DNA from: Verrucomicrobiota bacterium
GTDB taxonomy: Bacteria; Verrucomicrobiota; Verrucomicrobiia; Opitutales; Opitutaceae
Length of the DNA stretch: 55,527 nucleotides
Reading direction: 5' to 3'
NCBI GenBank assembly: GCA_023432225.1
Contig: JAEYUW010000014.1
Span: forward strand, 1 to 55,527
Within the stretch, counting starts at the first letter, position 1; every line of letters begins with the position of its first letter. Of this stretch, positions 54,543-55,527 are shown piece after piece. The position numbers and the translations under genes are program-made. The notes under the pieces were generated by a model. The model saw only the letters and a list, made by a program, of their open reading frames with translations, searched no databases and was not told the origin of the DNA.

Positions 54543-55527
54543 ATGCGCTCTGAAACCGCGCTCCCTGCCGGCTGCGAGGTGCTCCTCCTCGAGGATGACG
54601 CCGCGCTGCGCAAACGCCTCGCCGCTTACCTACGCTCCCTCGGCTGCGAAATCACCGAGGCTGCCGATCTCGCCGGCGCCCGCCGCCTGCTCGCCGACCT
54701 GCGCTTCGATTTCGCGGTCGTCGATTTCCATCTGCCCGACGGCGATGTGCTCGACCTGCTGCGCGCCGGCGCCTTCTCGGAAAACACCGCGGTCGTCGTC
54801 ATGACGGCATTCGGCGGCATCCGCGAAGCCGTCGAAGCGATGCGGCTGGGTGCGTGCGATTACCTGGCAAAACCGTTCGAGTTCGAGCAACTGCCCGTCG
54901 CGCTCCTGCGCGGCCGCAGCCGGCGTGTGGCCGAGCGGCGCGAAGAGCACCGCGATGCGCCGGAGGAGTTTTTCTTCGGTGAACAGCTCGGCGGCCTGCG
55001 CCGCCAGCTCGATGCAATCATCGCTGCGCTCGGCCGCCTTGAGCGCAAGCTCCCGCCCGTGCTCCTCGAAGGCGAGACCGGCACCGGCAAGAGTCTGCTC
55101 GCCCGTTGGCTCCACGGTCACGGCCCGCGCGCCGCGCAGCCGTTCGTGCGCGTGAACTGCGCGGCGCTCCCTGACCAACTCGCCGAGTCGGAACTCTTCG
55201 GCCACGAACGCGGCGCGTTCACCGACGCCAAGAAAGGCCGCCTCGGCCTCTTCGAAGCGGCCGACGGCGGCACGCTCTTCCTCGACGAAATCGGCACGCT
55301 CTCCGTCGGCACGCAGGCGAAACTGCTCACCGCCATCGAAGACGCCACCATCCGCCGCCTCGGCGGCACGCGCGAGCTTCCGATCGACGTCCGCCTCATC
55401 GCCGCCACCAACCGCCCGCTCGCCGACCTCGTTAAACAGAACGCCTTCCGCGAAGACCTCTATCACCGCCTCAATCTCCTCCGCCTCACGCTCCCGCCGC
55501 TCCGCGAGCGCGGCACCGACATCCTTC
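54543..55527 (+). CDS. NtrC-family sigma-54-dependent response regulator, cut by window edge
   Basis: The first 328 residues are in the window. The receiver domain has LLLEDDAALRK (acidic pair D18, D19), phospho-acceptor D61 in FAVVDFHLPDGD, Thr in MTAFGG and Lys in YLAKPF. The AAA+ domain has Walker A GETGTGKS (177-184), the sigma-54 contact loop GAFTDA at 224-229 (usual GAFTGA), Walker B GGTLFLDEIG (242-251) and RLIAATNRPL. The DNA-binding end lies beyond the edge. The G-to-D change in the loop affects a residue next to the essential Thr. No sensor kinase is within the window. Start ATG gives MRSETALPAG. Confidence 0.92.
   Translation, partial: MRSETALPAGCEVLLLEDDAALRKRLAAYLRSLGCEITEAADLAGARRLLADLRFDFAVVDFHLPDGDVLDLLRAGAFSENTAVVVMTAFGGIREAVEAMRLGACDYLAKPFEFEQLPVALLRGRSRRVAERREEHRDAPEEFFFGEQLGGLRRQLDAIIAALGRLERKLPPVLLEGETGTGKSLLARWLHGHGPRAAQPFVRVNCAALPDQLAESELFGHERGAFTDAKKGRLGLFEAADGGTLFLDEIGTLSVGTQAKLLTAIEDATIRRLGGTRELPIDVRLIAATNRPLADLVKQNAFREDLYHRLNLLRLTLPPLRERGTDIL

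Noticed and set aside
54149..54613. 154-codon minus-strand frame before the NtrC-type gene
   Set aside because: Arg/Ala/Pro-rich, overlaps the coding start of the regulator and includes a palindrome; no recognisable motif.

Overview
This window looks like a chromosomal segment of a Gram-negative, high-GC member of the Verrucomicrobiota, most likely of Opitutaceae type. That placement is inferred from gene content: several large TonB-dependent receptors with no SusD partner, many secreted glycoside hydrolases, SSS and GPH/MFS sugar transporters, and start codons without Shine-Dalgarno motifs. No rRNA, tRNA, CRISPR array, insertion sequence or phage gene was recognised.

Layout. 1-4 kb: recA (cut by the left edge), an ArsB/NhaD-type ion transporter, a DUF2891 protein and a small glutaredoxin-like protein. 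4.2-16.1 kb: a minus-strand series reading LacI-type regulator, large GH94/GH149/GH161-like phosphorylase, GH17 glycosidase, GH89 alpha-N-acetylglucosaminidase, GH20 beta-hexosaminidase and SSS symporter. 16.5-34.1 kb: a mainly plus-strand beta-glucan module with TonB receptor, GPH symporter, secreted ADP-ribosylglycohydrolase-fold protein, second paralogous TonB receptor, GH30, GH16, SSS symporter and a 66-residue membrane protein. It is interrupted by a minus-strand two-component system whose kinase has a large periplasmic region of OB-like repeats. 34.5-38.0 kb: the NAD synthesis operon nadA-nadC-nadB. 38.3-52.5 kb: an AraC regulator and a starch/maltodextrin module (TonB receptor of MalA type, GH31, MalQ, MFS transporter, GH13, and a divergent secreted GH13). 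52.6-55.5 kb: Rnk/GreA-like factor, an aldo/keto-reductase-fold protein lacking all four catalytic residues, and an NtrC-type response regulator cut by the right edge.

How the genes fit together. GH16 (endo-beta-1,3), GH17 (beta-1,3), GH30 (beta-1,6 or exo-glucosidase) and the phosphorylase would together dismantle a laminarin-like beta-glucan: outer-membrane uptake by the paralogous receptors, inner-membrane uptake by GPH/SSS carriers, and ATP-sparing phosphorolysis in the cytoplasm. GH89 and GH20 point to GlcNAc-containing glycans. The 39-52 kb module is a self-contained alpha-glucan system.

The most unusual structural feature is a dispersed set of REP-like hairpins with a GTAG head. They sit with fixed polarity just after stop codons, twice supply the stop codon itself, and appear to encode the C-terminal tail of NadC and a linker inside the GH20 enzyme.
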